A stretch of 64,000 nucleotides of DNA from Candidatus Zhuqueibacterota bacterium (GTDB taxonomy: Bacteria; Zhuqueibacterota; Zhuqueibacteria; Residuimicrobiales; Krinioviventaceae), in the NCBI GenBank assembly GCA_016934825.1, contig JAFGSB010000134.1, positions 46,468-110,467 on the forward strand, given 5' to 3'. The translations under genes and the position numbers were made by a program. Below, in pieces: positions 17,988-27,994 of the stretch; the first letter of the stretch is position 1; each line of letters begins with the position of its first letter. The notes beneath the pieces are model-generated. The model worked only from the letters and a program-made list of their open reading frames with translations. It was not told the origin of the DNA and made no database searches.

Positions 17988-19337
17988 TTATATATTTTTC
18001 AACAATTTGTCCCGGTTTTCATATATCTTGACAATAGAATTGGCAATATCATTCATATCTTTTTTGTTACCAAGCAGCATTCTCTGACTGAACCACACGG
18101 CTTCACGACAAAGCTGATCATTATCGGGCAGATTATTGATCTGCTCGCGGTATTGCTGCAGTCTTTGTTCAGAAAACAGACGCCGATACCCTTTCGAATT
18201 TAACGCTTCCTCAATCAGTCCGTCCCTGTACTGCGGCCCATACCCGCCCGAGCAGGGGATACCTTCGGCCTCGAGCGCTTTCAGGAATTTTTCCCGGGGC
18301 AGACCGTCAAAAAATTCCTTTTTATAACGAAACGGATAAAGGTGATATGCCGACCTCGTGGCTCCATTGCTCAGCTTATATGGAATAATGCCGGGGATAT
18401 CCTTGATCTTGGAAGTCAGATAAAGCGCGTTCTCCAGGCGCAGATCCGCGTCCCTCCGGATGCGTTTCATTTGCGACATCAGGATCACCGCCTGGAATTC
18501 CTGCATGCGGCGGTTACTGCCGCGGGAAGGATACTGGCTTGTCGCTTTTACGCTTCCGTACGGCCGCCCGCAGTTGTGGAAGGAGAAACAGCGGTCCATA
18601 ATGTTATCGTCATTGCCGACCACGGCCCCGCCTTCGCCAGCCGGCAGATGTTTGGAATTCTGGAAACTGAAACAACCCAGATCAGCCAAAGTACCGCATT
18701 TTTTACCCCCGTATTCCGCCAGCCAGGCCTGACAGGCGTCCTCGATGACGACCAGGTTGTGCTTTTTGGCGATGGCGTTGATCCTGCCCATGTCCGCCGG
18801 CAGGCCCAGAATATGCACCGGCAGGATCGCTTTGGTCCGCTCAGTAATGCGTTCCTCGATTCTTGCCGGATTCATGGTAAACGTCTCCTGGTCCGTATCG
18901 ACAAATACCGGTAAAGCTTTGGATAGTAAAACCACATTGTATGTGGCGATAAACGTATACGGCGCGACCAGCACTTCGTCCCCGGCGTCGACGCCCAGTA
19001 CGTGCAGCGCAACGAGCAGCGCCGTGGTTCCGCTGGCCGTGGCCAGACAGCGTTTAGCTCCCATTAAATCTGCATATTTCTGCTCAAACTCGGATACTTT
19101 GGTGCCCTGTCCCCGATACCAGTTGCCGCTTCGAAGGACGGACAGGATTTCATCTTCAGCGTCTTTGTCCCATACGGGCCAAACCGGCCAGGATTTGGTC
19201 CTTACGGGCTGTCCCCCAAGAACAGCCAAATCCGAAGAGGTTTTGCTGAAATTTCCGTATGCCGGTAAAGCGGCGGATGCGGCCAAACCCAGCGCCCCGG
19301 CAGAGGTTGTGGTTAGAAATTTTCTTCTTTTGATCAT
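17988..19337 (-). CDS. Tat-exported DegT/DnrJ/EryC1/StrS family aminotransferase
   Basis: Start chosen at ATG 19337: a GGAGAA site lies 6 bases upstream, whereas the in-frame TTG at 19349 overlaps that site. The product is 449 residues. The N-terminus MIKRRKFLTTTSAGALG has the twin-arginine pattern followed by a hydrophobic stretch and ALPAYG, a Tat signal. The rest is a complete fold-type I PLP enzyme: GTTALLVALHVLG, VEDACQAWLAEYGGKKCG, and the Schiff-base lysine in SFQNSKHLPAGEGG. Known relatives aminate keto-sugars, usually in the cytoplasm. Export by Tat fits an enzyme folded with its cofactor. The real substrate is unknown. Confidence 0.85.
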   Translation of the reverse strand: MIKRRKFLTTTSAGALGLAASAALPAYGNFSKTSSDLAVLGGQPVRTKSWPVWPVWDKDAEDEILSVLRSGNWYRGQGTKVSEFEQKYADLMGAKRCLATASGTTALLVALHVLGVDAGDEVLVAPYTFIATYNVVLLSKALPVFVDTDQETFTMNPARIEERITERTKAILPVHILGLPADMGRINAIAKKHNLVVIEDACQAWLAEYGGKKCGTLADLGCFSFQNSKHLPAGEGGAVVGNDDNIMDRCFSFHNCGRPYGSVKATSQYPSRGSNRRMQEFQAVILMSQMKRIRRDADLRLENALYLTSKIKDIPGIIPYKLSNGATRSAYHLYPFRYKKEFFDGLPREKFLKALEAEGIPCSGGYGPQYRDGLIEEALNSKGYRRLFSEQRLQQYREQINNLPDNDQLCREAVWFSQRMLLGNKKDMNDIANSIVKIYENRDKLLKNI

Positions 19338-19584
19338 TTTATTCTCCAATAATCAGTAATTGTTTAAATATACTTTTCCCCTTTATTTGAGATTAACAAA
19401 AGTACATATAACTAATATATTCCAAAGAAGAAATTTTTAGTCATCAATATGCCAAAAGAAGTAAATCCAAATCCTCGGCAGATAAAAATCCAAAGTCCCA
19501 TGTGCATAAGCGTTGTTACTCATTATTATAAAAATATCCTAAAAAAAGCAAGAGTTATTTGATGATCTGACGATATAAAACCAA

Positions 19585-21237
19585 TCAAAGCGACACGTCT
19601 CTTTTCCATGGGATGAACTCATCATGTCCCGATAAAACGGCTTTGGTAAGATATTCACCGCCGGCGGTTTTTAAAACGAGAGCAAACAAGTCATCAGCCA
19701 AGTCGGTTATACTTTTCGAGCCGTCAATGACCGGCCCGGCGTCGAAATCAATAATGTCCGGAAATTTTGTTGCGGTGGTGGTGTTGCTGGCAATTTTAAT
19801 AACCGGGACGATGGGATTACCGGCGGGCGTTCCAAGACCGGTCGAGAACAGGATCAGATTCGCACCGGCGGCGGCCAAACCCGTGGTGGATTCGACGTCA
19901 TTACCGGGTGTGCAAAGTAGATTCAATCCCTGTTTTTGCACCCACAGCGGGTAATCCAGAACATCGACCACGGGTGAAAATCCGCCTTTAATCGCGGCCC
20001 CGGCGGATTTGATGGCATCGGTTATTAATCCTTCGCGGATGTTGCCCGGGGACGGATTCATATAGAAACCCGAACCGTCGGCTCTGGCCCGGGACGCGTA
20101 TTCTTCATATAAATGAATGAATTTATCGGCGGTTTGCTTGTCGACACACCGGTCGATCAGGGATTGTTCCACGCCGCAAAATTCCGGGAACTCGGAGAGG
20201 ATCACGTTTCCCCCGCAGGCAACGAGAATATCCGCCATTTTCCCCACTACCGGATTCGCGGAAATACCGGAAAACCCATCCGACGCCCCGCACTCCATCC
20301 CGATTGTTAATTTGTGTACTGGAACAGAGCTGCGCCTGGCCTTGTCCGCATCAACAAGCCCGGCAAAGGTTTTGCGGATCGCTTCGTTCAGCATTTCCTT
20401 CTCGCTTGAACATTGCTGCTGCTCGAAGATAAACAACGGTTTACTGAAATCAGGTTGACGTTTATTTATTTCCTGCCTCAGTATCGACACCGTCGCATTT
20501 TGGCAGCCGAGGCCGAGGATAGTCGCTCCCGCGACGTTGGGGTGGACAATATAACCGGCCAGCAGACCGCAAAACGACTGCGCATCCCGGCGGGTGCCCC
20601 CGCAGCCGCTTTCATGGGTCAGGAATTTGATGCCGTCCACGTGTTTGAATACGCGGGACCTTTTGTCAGCATATATTCCCGGATTAATTTCTGCCCGGAG
20701 AAGTTCTTCAGATGTTGATCCGGATTGATAAAGCTCAACAAGGCTGTTCACCAGGTGCCTGTACGGATCACTTTTGTCATATCCCAAAACCTGTTTGAAG
20801 GCGTCCTGAAGAGACTTTATATTTTCGTTTTCACAAAATACCAGTGGAACAACCAGCCAGTAATTGGCCGTACCGACAGAACAGTTTTTTCGAAGATAAC
20901 CGGGAAAGGTGATATTTTTCAGGGATTCGATGTCCGGCGGCTGCCATTTTATCCGTTTTGACCGGTAACTGTACTCTTGACTGGAATGAATGAGATTGCC
21001 GGGATGCAATAAAGCCCCTTTTTTTACATCGCGGGTGATTTGACCGACAACAATCCCGTACATGCGCACCTGTTCACCCTTTTTGAAATCTCTAACGGCA
21101 AACTGGTGCTTTGCGGGGATATTTTCATGTAATAGAATCGATTGGCCGTTTAGTGTTACTTTTTGGCCTTTGTACAAGTCCCGCAGAGCGATGATCAAAT
21201 CGTCGCCGGGAGAAATTTCAAGTATGGTAGCTGCCAT
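19585..21237 (-). CDS. uxaA: altronate dehydratase-like (UxaA family), full-length fusion
   Basis: Start set at ATG 21237 (MAATILEISPGDDLIIALRDL), which begins exactly at the SAF domain; an in-frame TTG at 21291 would add 18 unlikely residues. The 550-residue protein contains an N-terminal SAF/UxaA-N domain (about 1-85), then the UxaA central and C-terminal domains: HESGCGGTRRDAQ, HPNVAGATILGLGCQN, GMECGASDGFSGISANP and FSTGLGTPAGNPIVPVIK. Family members dehydrate altronate or galactarate with an iron centre; conserved Cys and His residues are present. The neighbours are not uronate-pathway genes, so a related sugar acid is equally possible. Confidence 0.85.
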   Translation of the reverse strand: MAATILEISPGDDLIIALRDLYKGQKVTLNGQSILLHENIPAKHQFAVRDFKKGEQVRMYGIVVGQITRDVKKGALLHPGNLIHSSQEYSYRSKRIKWQPPDIESLKNITFPGYLRKNCSVGTANYWLVVPLVFCENENIKSLQDAFKQVLGYDKSDPYRHLVNSLVELYQSGSTSEELLRAEINPGIYADKRSRVFKHVDGIKFLTHESGCGGTRRDAQSFCGLLAGYIVHPNVAGATILGLGCQNATVSILRQEINKRQPDFSKPLFIFEQQQCSSEKEMLNEAIRKTFAGLVDADKARRSSVPVHKLTIGMECGASDGFSGISANPVVGKMADILVACGGNVILSEFPEFCGVEQSLIDRCVDKQTADKFIHLYEEYASRARADGSGFYMNPSPGNIREGLITDAIKSAGAAIKGGFSPVVDVLDYPLWVQKQGLNLLCTPGNDVESTTGLAAAGANLILFSTGLGTPAGNPIVPVIKIASNTTTATKFPDIIDFDAGPVIDGSKSITDLADDLFALVLKTAGGEYLTKAVLSGHDEFIPWKRDVSL

Positions 21238-21423
21238 TATTATTTTACTTTTTAATAGTATTGTTGCGTCATCCGCAGTGTTATCCGTCAATATTTAAAA
21301 GCTATGGTTTTAAAAATAAGGATGTCCAAATAGTTCGTTCTTTAAGCTTAATCGGGACTATGTGTAAACAAATTGTTAAAACATAAAATGAGTTATTTAT
21401 TTCATATTATATTATGTTATAAG

Positions 21424-23418
21424 TTAAAACAACGCCTCGAATTCCTGCCATGAATTGTCGCGTTCATTTGGAGTAACAACAATAGTCCAGTCCACATTGG
21501 AAAGGATCTTTTTGGTGGTTTCATAATGAAAAGCTTCCCATGGTACCTGTCCGGGTTGTAAAATCTGTGTCCAGTTGTTTTGCTCCAGCCAGCGTCCGCT
21601 GGCGAATTTTTCGATCAGTTGTTTATGCGGTTCATAATCGAGATATAAACTGCGCCGTATTTCCGGTAAACCATCGGCGTTTATTTTGAGCATAGCATTC
21701 ACCGGCATCGAAAACCTGGCGACGCCGTCATTTGTTTTTATCGTGTTAATTTTTTCACCGGCCAGAAAAATGTCTGTCGTCGCGTTTTTCACGGGTTTAT
21801 TATTTTTTGGATCATAAAGTTTCAAGTTGACCTGCGAAATTAACGGGGCGGGTTCCGTTACGCCCTTTTGACGAAAATAAAACGGACTGGTAATACAAAC
21901 GTCATTTTCAGGGTTAAGTGCCGTTTTGAATTGGCCGGCAGCGATTTTACGACAAACATCCATTACATCCAGATTGTCCGGATTATTACCGGCTCTTTCA
22001 CCGTATGCTTTAATCACGTACCAGGCGTTGTCTTTTTCAGAAATTTCAAGTTCTTTTTTAATAAAACGCGGTTTCTGATCGCGCAGGTCCCATAATTTAT
22101 GGATCACTCCGTTACGGAAAACGATCAGATATGACAGAAAACTTTCGTCTTCACCCGACGCATACGTTTCAATGAGCAATTTACGCGGAGTCCCGTCCGC
22201 GATGATCATGTCGCCGTATTGATATAAATTATCTATCGAGGCAAATATAACAGGGCCGGACGTGACGAATGTACGGCCTTTGCGGACCGCACCGGTTATG
22301 TTTTCCATCGTCATATCCTTACCGGTATAAAAATAGGTACGTAAATAACCGTAGTAGAATTTGTTATCCGGTCCGTATCCGCCGTCAAGTTCGGAAAGCG
22401 CCGGCATTTTGTATCCCAGGTTTAAAACATGGAACCAGAGATTTTGATAAAAATAGTGGTCGCGGTTGTATCCCATAACGACCATTCCGTCCCATATTTT
22501 ACCGGCCAAAAGTCCGAATGTTAAATATCCCGCCACATTGGTAGTATATTTTTCAATGTTACCGCGTTTTTGCCACCACCATGAACAGGGATGGGCCATA
22601 ATTGCCACGGCATTTTCCGCTTTTTTGAACCGGGAAACCAGTTCTACATCGGGGATGTTGGGAAATGTTAACCATGAAAAGTTCCATTCAGTGCTGTCGG
22701 GCGACTGGTAATAATTGATCTCGTAAACGGTGTCCATTGCGGCGGGGAAAAATCCCCGGCACGATTTTAATCCCAGCCACCATGTATGTCCGGTCCGGTA
22801 TTTGGGCATTTCCGCGCCGAAATGCAGAAGAAAGGAATCATCGGAAAACTGCGCGTATCCTTCCCGCCAGTTGTTATCATTATAACCGGCCCAGCCCTGG
22901 TTGGTGCTGATAAAGTCCACGCCCTGCGCACGGCAAATTTTTCTCACAGTAGCCGCCATTTCTTCATCCGGTTTTTTATCTGTATAAAGATGCGCGTGAC
23001 CGTCGCCGTTTACCCAGCCCAATTTTCGCAATGGCAGCCAGGCTTTCAAATTTATCGAAATATGCAGGACCCTGTCCCGTTCAACTTTGATTTGATGGGT
23101 TTGCGACAGATAATCGATCCCGTGATATACTTTTAATGTATATATGCCGGGCTCGGCATCGATAGTAAAGGCGCCGTCCTCATCCGTATAGAACCCGGGC
23201 AAAACTCTGTAGTATGAATGCAATGCCTGACCGTTCTCTTTGAAAATGACTATTCGGGCCGGCAGGGGGAAGCCGGTTTCGGCGTCGAAGACCTTTCCGG
23301 AAATGGCGGTAGTTCCGGCCTCATAGGTAAAATCAAGGTCGTTACACAGCAAAGGCGCATAACATAACAAAGCCGGAAAATATAAAACAAATAATACAAA
23401 TTTTATTAAATGATTCAT
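21424..23418 (-). CDS. secreted CehA/McbA-like metallohydrolase with regulatory-like domain
   Basis: A 664-residue protein with a GGAG ribosome site and a signal peptide (about 1-22). Residues about 38-125 are a carboxypeptidase-regulatory-like beta sandwich (TAISGKVFDAETGFPLPAR ... YTLKVYHG). Next comes a PHP-type hydrolase: GWVNGDGHAHLYTD with the HxH metal pair, the region FISTNQGWAGYND, AIMAHPCSWWW with a His-Pro, and SELDGGYGP. The rest is beta-rich. CehA-type proteins hydrolyse phosphate or carbamate esters with divalent metals; the natural substrate is not known. It is transcribed in the same direction as the UxaA gene, 186 bases away. Confidence 0.8.
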   Translation of the reverse strand: MNHLIKFVLFVLYFPALLCYAPLLCNDLDFTYEAGTTAISGKVFDAETGFPLPARIVIFKENGQALHSYYRVLPGFYTDEDGAFTIDAEPGIYTLKVYHGIDYLSQTHQIKVERDRVLHISINLKAWLPLRKLGWVNGDGHAHLYTDKKPDEEMAATVRKICRAQGVDFISTNQGWAGYNDNNWREGYAQFSDDSFLLHFGAEMPKYRTGHTWWLGLKSCRGFFPAAMDTVYEINYYQSPDSTEWNFSWLTFPNIPDVELVSRFKKAENAVAIMAHPCSWWWQKRGNIEKYTTNVAGYLTFGLLAGKIWDGMVVMGYNRDHYFYQNLWFHVLNLGYKMPALSELDGGYGPDNKFYYGYLRTYFYTGKDMTMENITGAVRKGRTFVTSGPVIFASIDNLYQYGDMIIADGTPRKLLIETYASGEDESFLSYLIVFRNGVIHKLWDLRDQKPRFIKKELEISEKDNAWYVIKAYGERAGNNPDNLDVMDVCRKIAAGQFKTALNPENDVCITSPFYFRQKGVTEPAPLISQVNLKLYDPKNNKPVKNATTDIFLAGEKINTIKTNDGVARFSMPVNAMLKINADGLPEIRRSLYLDYEPHKQLIEKFASGRWLEQNNWTQILQPGQVPWEAFHYETTKKILSNVDWTIVVTPNERDNSWQEFEALF

Positions 23419-23532
23419 ATCAAACTCCGGGAGTGATTTGTGATTTAATAAAGATAGTTAAATATTATTTCATAATAAAGCGGTCAGAAATTATTATAGT
23501 ACGATATAACACCGGTAAATCGGTTCAGCAGA

Positions 23533-23988
23533 TTAACCGGATCTTTTACCTGTCATATTTTCAATAACAACTTTGATAATGAGGGCATGGTTGACAGATT
23601 TGGGTAAATAGTGGAATTTACCGTCTGTATAATGGGACATCAAAATATCAAGGGCGGCTGTTTTTTCATGAACATTCGTTATCAGGTAAGCTTTACCAAA
23701 ACCGATTACACTTTTGTACTGCACTGCCCAGTTACAGGGCGTTTCGCTTTTATTGATTTCCACGTCGGCTTCAATCTCGAAACAAACATTGTTATTCTTT
23801 TTTAAAATATCAATTTTTTTCCCTTCAAGGGCACAATGAAAATAAAGAGTTTTATCTTTATATCCGTAACATAACGGAACGATGTACGGCATATTAAAAT
23901 CACAAAGGGCGAGCCTGCATATTTCGGCTTGTTCGATTATAGTTTCGATTTCCTTAATACTTTTAATTTCGTGTTCTTTTTTGCGCAT
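23533..23988 (-). CDS. pyridoxamine 5'-phosphate oxidase-like flavin-binding protein (NimA-like)
   Basis: A 151-residue cytoplasmic protein with the split-barrel pattern: an N-terminal helix (IKSIKEIETIIEQAEICRLAL), then MPYIVPLCYGYKDKTLYFHCALEGKKIDILKKNNNVCFEIE, and SVIGFGKAYLITNVHEKTAALDILM. This matches the NimA-type subfamily, which binds FMN or a related cofactor and has been linked to nitroimidazole reduction; most members are of unknown role. No obvious ribosome site precedes the ATG. It is a single gene. Confidence 0.8.
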   Translation of the reverse strand: MRKKEHEIKSIKEIETIIEQAEICRLALCDFNMPYIVPLCYGYKDKTLYFHCALEGKKIDILKKNNNVCFEIEADVEINKSETPCNWAVQYKSVIGFGKAYLITNVHEKTAALDILMSHYTDGKFHYLPKSVNHALIIKVVIENMTGKRSG

Positions 23989-24231
23989 AAATTATTTTAA
24001 TGAATATGAAAATGTTTTATGGTGAAAAATCGGACGATCCGTGCTGAATACTTTTATACAAGGAACCGATTACCGCACAAGAATGCTGTAATATAAAAAA
24101 AATAAAAACAAATAAAAAGGCAAACAAAGATACTTTAAGCAACAATTTCCCGGCAGTTAAGTAAACTCATTGTTCAATCGTATGAGACCCGAGCTTGACG
24201 AAGATGATTTTTATTTATTCCGAATCAACAT

Positions 24232-25395
24232 TTAATACTTTTTTGAAACAGGAATGCCGATTATAATGGTTGTTCCCTGTTTATCATTGCCGTTCACGCG
24301 GATATAACCTTTGTGTTGTTCTAAAATATTTTTAACGATCGGGAGCCCCAATCCCGTACCTTTGCCAACAGATTTTGTTGTAAAAAATGGCAAAAATATT
24401 TTGTTTTTAATATCTTCCGGAATGCCGGGACCGGTGTCCCTGAACAGGATTTCAACGAATTTTTTATTTGCGCTCAGTCTTGTGATCAATTCAAGGGTGC
24501 CGCCATCGGGCATTGCGTGGGCTGAATTAATTTCAAGATTGCGAATAACCTGTTCCAACAAGTTACGGTCTCCGCAAACATATTGACCCTGCTGGTGAAG
24601 ATCAGTTTTTATGGTAATGTACTTTAAAACTCCGCTAAGAACCAGGGTGTCGGTCGTTTCCTGCAATAATATATTCATATCAATGGGTTCAAGCTGGGGT
24701 TTGGACGGACTGCTTAATGATAACAGATTTTTACCGTGCAGCTCGATTTTTTCAATATTTGTCAAAATGTGTTCAATGATATCTTTTACCTTTTCAGGTT
24801 CGTCAAAATGTTCCTGCAATAATTTTGCATGGATCAGCATACCGCTTACAAGATTGTTCAATTCATGTCCGATACTTCCGGCAATTACTCCGAGGGTGGC
24901 CTGTTTTTCAGTTTGAATCAGTTGGTTAAAAGTCTGCTTTAATTCCGTAATATCCTTGTACATCAAGGAAATTGTATCCACTTTATTGTTATCTGAAAAG
25001 ATCGGCGCGGCGGAGATAAGAACATTTTTGGGTATGCCGTCTTTTGTGTACCTGATTGCTTCAAAACTGCGTATTGATTCTCCGTTCAGGATTTTTTTTG
25101 ACAAATCCTTTGCTTCGTCCAATACATTCTCTTTTGTTAAAAGTGTGTCGATATCTTTGCCAAGCGCTTCTTTTTCGGAATAACCAAACACATTTGTGGC
25201 CCCTTTGTTCCAGGATGTAATTTGTTTTTCCTTGTTGAGAGAAATGATCGCATCGGCTGCGAATTCAACAATTGAACGGTATTTTTGTTCGGATTCTCTC
25301 AAGTCCTTGATCATCTCCCAAACCAGTTGTTCAAGGGTCTGGGATATATCTTTAACTTTTTTTGCGTATTTCTGTACTTTTTCTTTTTTCTTCAT
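24232..25395 (-). CDS. soluble PAS-domain sensor histidine kinase
   Basis: A 387-residue protein with no membrane segment and an AAAAGGT ribosome site. After a coiled-coil start (about 1-35), a PAS domain lies at about 35-155 ([20 protein letters not shown] ... [19 protein letters not shown]). The phospho-acceptor region reads [14 protein letters not shown]. The ATPase domain has an N-box ([15 protein letters not shown]), G1 ([11 protein letters not shown]), F (FLPFFTTK) and G2 ([11 protein letters not shown]) boxes. It should autophosphorylate in response to a cytoplasmic signal such as redox or a ligand bound by PAS. No response regulator is adjacent, so it is an orphan in this window. Confidence 0.92.
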   Translation of the reverse strand: MKKKEKVQKYAKKVKDISQTLEQLVWEMIKDLRESEQKYRSIVEFAADAIISLNKEKQITSWNKGATNVFGYSEKEALGKDIDTLLTKENVLDEAKDLSKKILNGESIRSFEAIRYTKDGIPKNVLISAAPIFSDNNKVDTISLMYKDITELKQTFNQLIQTEKQATLGVIAGSIGHELNNLVSGMLIHAKLLQEHFDEPEKVKDIIEHILTNIEKIELHGKNLLSLSSPSKPQLEPIDMNILLQETTDTLVLSGVLKYITIKTDLHQQGQYVCGDRNLLEQVIRNLEINSAHAMPDGGTLELITRLSANKKFVEILFRDTGPGIPEDIKNKIFLPFFTTKSVGKGTGLGLPIVKNILEQHKGYIRVNGNDKQGTTIIIGIPVSKKY

Positions 25396-25847
25396 TTTTA
25401 CCTTTTAAAAACCAGGGTCCTGCTGCGTACGCCTTTATATGATTTTGTTCACTGGTTCGGGACAAAGTGTAATTGTTATGAGAATTTTTTCCTTAATCCA
25501 CGCCAGCAAAGGATAATGAAATTTAAAACTTTAATCTATTCGGGTGTTGAGGGGGATGTTTCCCGGATAAACCGGTATTTGTTTGTGTATTTCATTGAAT
25601 GATAATATAAGAAAATTGTTTATAAAAATCCAAAAAAAGATATTTTGTTCCATCTGTGCAGACAGGGACATAAATCGTACGTTCAGGTACGGTTATCGGG
25701 AAGCTTATATAAACAAATAAAATTATAATTTGAATATTAACAAATGTTTATAGTATATTTACAACATAAATATTTTTATGGCACCCGCGTTGCTGTAATA
25801 AAACCAGATTTGAAATTAATTGTTGATTATAAATGGAGGACATTGTC
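25396..25847. other. AT-rich divergent intergenic region
   Basis: About 450 bases between the histidine kinase gene and the WXXGXW gene. A rightward frame covering 25285-25602 has no ribosome site and mostly mirrors the kinase gene, so it is not called. A GGAGG site lies at 25835-25839 for the gene at 25848. Nothing else is recognised. Confidence 0.5.
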
Positions 25848-26162
25848 ATGAAAAGCTCAAATCGTTTTTTCGTTATTGTATTCGCTTTTATGTTATTTGG
25901 TTTCACAGTTCAGTCGTTTGCGGCGCGCCGGGTCTACGTTAAAAAAACTCCCCCGGCCAGAAAAGTAGTTGTCGTGAAAACCGTTAAACCACACAATAAC
26001 AGTATCTGGGTAAAGGGACACTGGAAATGGGAAAATAATCGTTACGTCTGGCTGGATGGGTGTTGGGAGAACCCAAAACCCGGTCATTTGTGGATCGACG
26101 GTCATTGGAAAAAAACAAAACACGGCTGGATCTGGGTGCAGGGCCATTGGAAGAAACAATAG
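25848..26162 (+). CDS. small secreted WXXGXW-repeat protein
   Basis: Start set at ATG 25848, eight bases after GGAGG; the ATG at 25833 contains that site. The product is 104 residues. A signal peptide (MKSSNRFFVIVFAFMLFG ... QSFA) precedes a basic linker and four Trp-rich units: IWVKGHWKW, YVWLDGCWEN, LWIDGHWKK and WIWVQGHWKK. This is the WXXGXW (YXWGXW) repeat pattern of small periplasmic or surface proteins whose function is not established. A strong terminator follows. Confidence 0.85.
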   Translation: MKSSNRFFVIVFAFMLFGFTVQSFAARRVYVKKTPPARKVVVVKTVKPHNNSIWVKGHWKWENNRYVWLDGCWENPKPGHLWIDGHWKKTKHGWIWVQGHWKKQ

Positions 26163-26170
26163 GGATATAC

Positions 26171-26202
26171 AAAAGGCTGTCAAAAATCTGACAGCCTTTT
26201 TT
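26171..26202 (+). terminator. strong bidirectional Rho-independent terminator
   Basis: A perfect 12-bp stem AAAAGGCTGTCA/TGACAGCCTTTT with a 6-base loop, flanked by A and T runs, nine bases after the WXXGXW gene. The symmetric flanks suggest it also ends the ROK transcript arriving from the right. Confidence 0.9.
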
Positions 26203-26274
26203 GCTTTCCACATTTTGGATTACCCAAAACTATTCAAATAATATTTCAAGACAATTGTAACACCCCGCACCTGA

Positions 26275-27273
26275 TTACAGGATATTTGAATGATTAAGGT
26301 CTTCAATGGCCTGCCAGGCCAAAAATGAAGCGCCTAATATGGCCGAGTCATCTTTCAATTCCGCCGCAATGATCCTGACATTTCGGGATGCGATTGCGAA
26401 TGCGTTTTCTATAGCAACTTTACGAACAATTTTAACATATTCTCCGCCGATCGCTTCAACCACTCCGCCGCCCAATACGACGACTTCGGGATTGAAAATA
26501 TTTAACAGGGAAGCGACCCCATAACCGACATAGGTAGCCGAACGTTCAATTGCGGCGGTCACGGCCGGATCTTTTTCAAGGTAACCTTTTGCCAAAATGC
26601 CGCTGCGGATTTTGTCACTTTTTTTCTTCATTTTTTTAAAAATTTTGGTGGGTACGCCGTTGATTTCAGCAATACGAATTTGTTTTTCTATCGCCAGTCT
26701 GCCGGAAAACGCCTCAAGGCAGCCATGGTTCCCGCATCCGCATCTGGGACCGTTTGGGTCAAGGATCATATGGCCAAGTTCGCCGGCATTTTCATTAAAT
26801 CCATGTAAAAGTTTACCGTCAATAATAACGCCGCCGCCTACACCCGTACCGATGAATAATCCCACCATGTGTTTCGCGCCATGTCCCGCTCCATAGGCAT
26901 ATTCTCCTAACAGGCCGACATTACCGTCATTATCGACTCTTACCGGCTTTTTTATGGTTTTTTCCAATCTGGCCTTTAAAGGGGCATCTTTCCAGCCGAG
27001 GTTCGGCGTTTCAATTATTTTCCCTTCCTCTAAATCGAGGGGCCCGGGGGAGCCCAATCCCACGGCGCCGATTTCTGCCAGTGTTATCTTTGAATTATTA
27101 ACCGCCTGCATAATACAGTCGAACAGTCTGTCAATTACGGCGTTAAAACCTTCTTCGGCCCTGGTTTTTACCCTGGCCGAACCATATATTTTACCTTTTT
27201 TATCAATCACAGCCGCATAAATTTTTGTGCCGCCTAAATCAACTCCAACCACATATTTTATTTTATCATCCAT
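26275..27273 (-). CDS. ROK family sugar kinase (glucokinase-like)
   Basis: A 332-residue cytoplasmic protein. The N-terminus holds the ATPase phosphate motif GVDLGGTKIYAAV. VRVDNDGNVGLLGEYAYGAG carries the catalytic Asp. ENAGELGHMILDPNGPRCGC followed by GNHGCLEAFSG is the ROK signature with the zinc-binding His and three Cys. FNPEVVVLGGGV forms the second ATP motif. Family members phosphorylate glucose, N-acetylglucosamine or N-acetylmannosamine; glucose is the most likely substrate for a ROK of this length without a DNA-binding N-domain. It lies 37 bases after the lipoprotein gene, probably co-transcribed. Confidence 0.9.
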   Translation of the reverse strand: MDDKIKYVVGVDLGGTKIYAAVIDKKGKIYGSARVKTRAEEGFNAVIDRLFDCIMQAVNNSKITLAEIGAVGLGSPGPLDLEEGKIIETPNLGWKDAPLKARLEKTIKKPVRVDNDGNVGLLGEYAYGAGHGAKHMVGLFIGTGVGGGVIIDGKLLHGFNENAGELGHMILDPNGPRCGCGNHGCLEAFSGRLAIEKQIRIAEINGVPTKIFKKMKKKSDKIRSGILAKGYLEKDPAVTAAIERSATYVGYGVASLLNIFNPEVVVLGGGVVEAIGGEYVKIVRKVAIENAFAIASRNVRIIAAELKDDSAILGASFLAWQAIEDLNHSNIL

Positions 27274-27310
27274 GAAGCAGATATCCGTTTTGTTTATTAA
27301 TTATTACCAT

Positions 27311-27994
27311 TTATTCTTTATACAAATGTCCGTTTAATTCCACACTTGTGAACTGAGCGGGATCGTCAAATGAACCGAGTCCGATTTTACCATGTAAAAA
27401 AGTTTTATCCCCCGCGGTCATGACCGGGTTATCCATATCCTCAATAAAGGCCTGTATTAGACCCGTATCGGACCTGCGTTTTATTTTTAATGTATACCAT
27501 TTTTCTCCGGTTAAAATCGCTTTGGAAGTACCTGCCGGTTCCAGGTTGATTTTCGCGCGATCTGCATTGTTGACAATTGCAATAACGTTATGAACATTAT
27601 CACTTGTTCCGGCAAAATGCGCGTAATAATAGTGTAATGAGTCTTGATAGCCAAAAAAGAGACAAACATCTCGTCTCGAGTTCAGAGTATCGGTTAAACA
27701 TTTTGCCCGCACAATGAGTTCGAAATCGGTAACGTCAACCGAATCCAAAACGGCGCGCGATGTGGGAGCCCTGACGCTACCCTGAGGACCCGGTTTAAAG
27801 AGATAATAAACCATATCATTATTGTCATTAATAATCCGCCAGTTTTGCGGGTAATTGGCTGTCCAGGCCCCGGTATGGTTATCGAAATTTTCGATAAAGA
27901 GTTGGGGTAATTTATCGCTGTTTTGATATTCTTTATTACAGGCAAGCAAAAGAAATATTATAAACAGTATTGATAAAAAGTTTGTTGTTTTCAT
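27311..27994 (-). CDS. lipoprotein with a concanavalin-like (LamG/DUF1080-type) domain
   Basis: A 227-residue protein with a clear lipobox (FIIFLLLACNKE). The mature part reads like a laminin-G or DUF1080 beta-sandwich: FIENFDNHTGAWTANYPQNW, FELIVRAKCLTD, CLFFGYQDSLHYYYAHFAG, WYTLKIKRRSDTGLIQAFIE and GKIGLGSFDDPAQF. Such domains bind or act on carbohydrates at the cell surface. Its place before a ROK sugar kinase supports a link with sugar use (inference). No catalytic residues are recognised. Confidence 0.75.
   Translation of the reverse strand: MKTTNFLSILFIIFLLLACNKEYQNSDKLPQLFIENFDNHTGAWTANYPQNWRIINDNNDMVYYLFKPGPQGSVRAPTSRAVLDSVDVTDFELIVRAKCLTDTLNSRRDVCLFFGYQDSLHYYYAHFAGTSDNVHNVIAIVNNADRAKINLEPAGTSKAILTGEKWYTLKIKRRSDTGLIQAFIEDMDNPVMTAGDKTFLHGKIGLGSFDDPAQFTSVELNGHLYKE

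Noticed and set aside
25285..25602. 105-codon rightward frame overlapping the histidine kinase gene
   Set aside because: Its first third mirrors the kinase, the rest is AT-rich intergenic DNA, and no Shine-Dalgarno is present.
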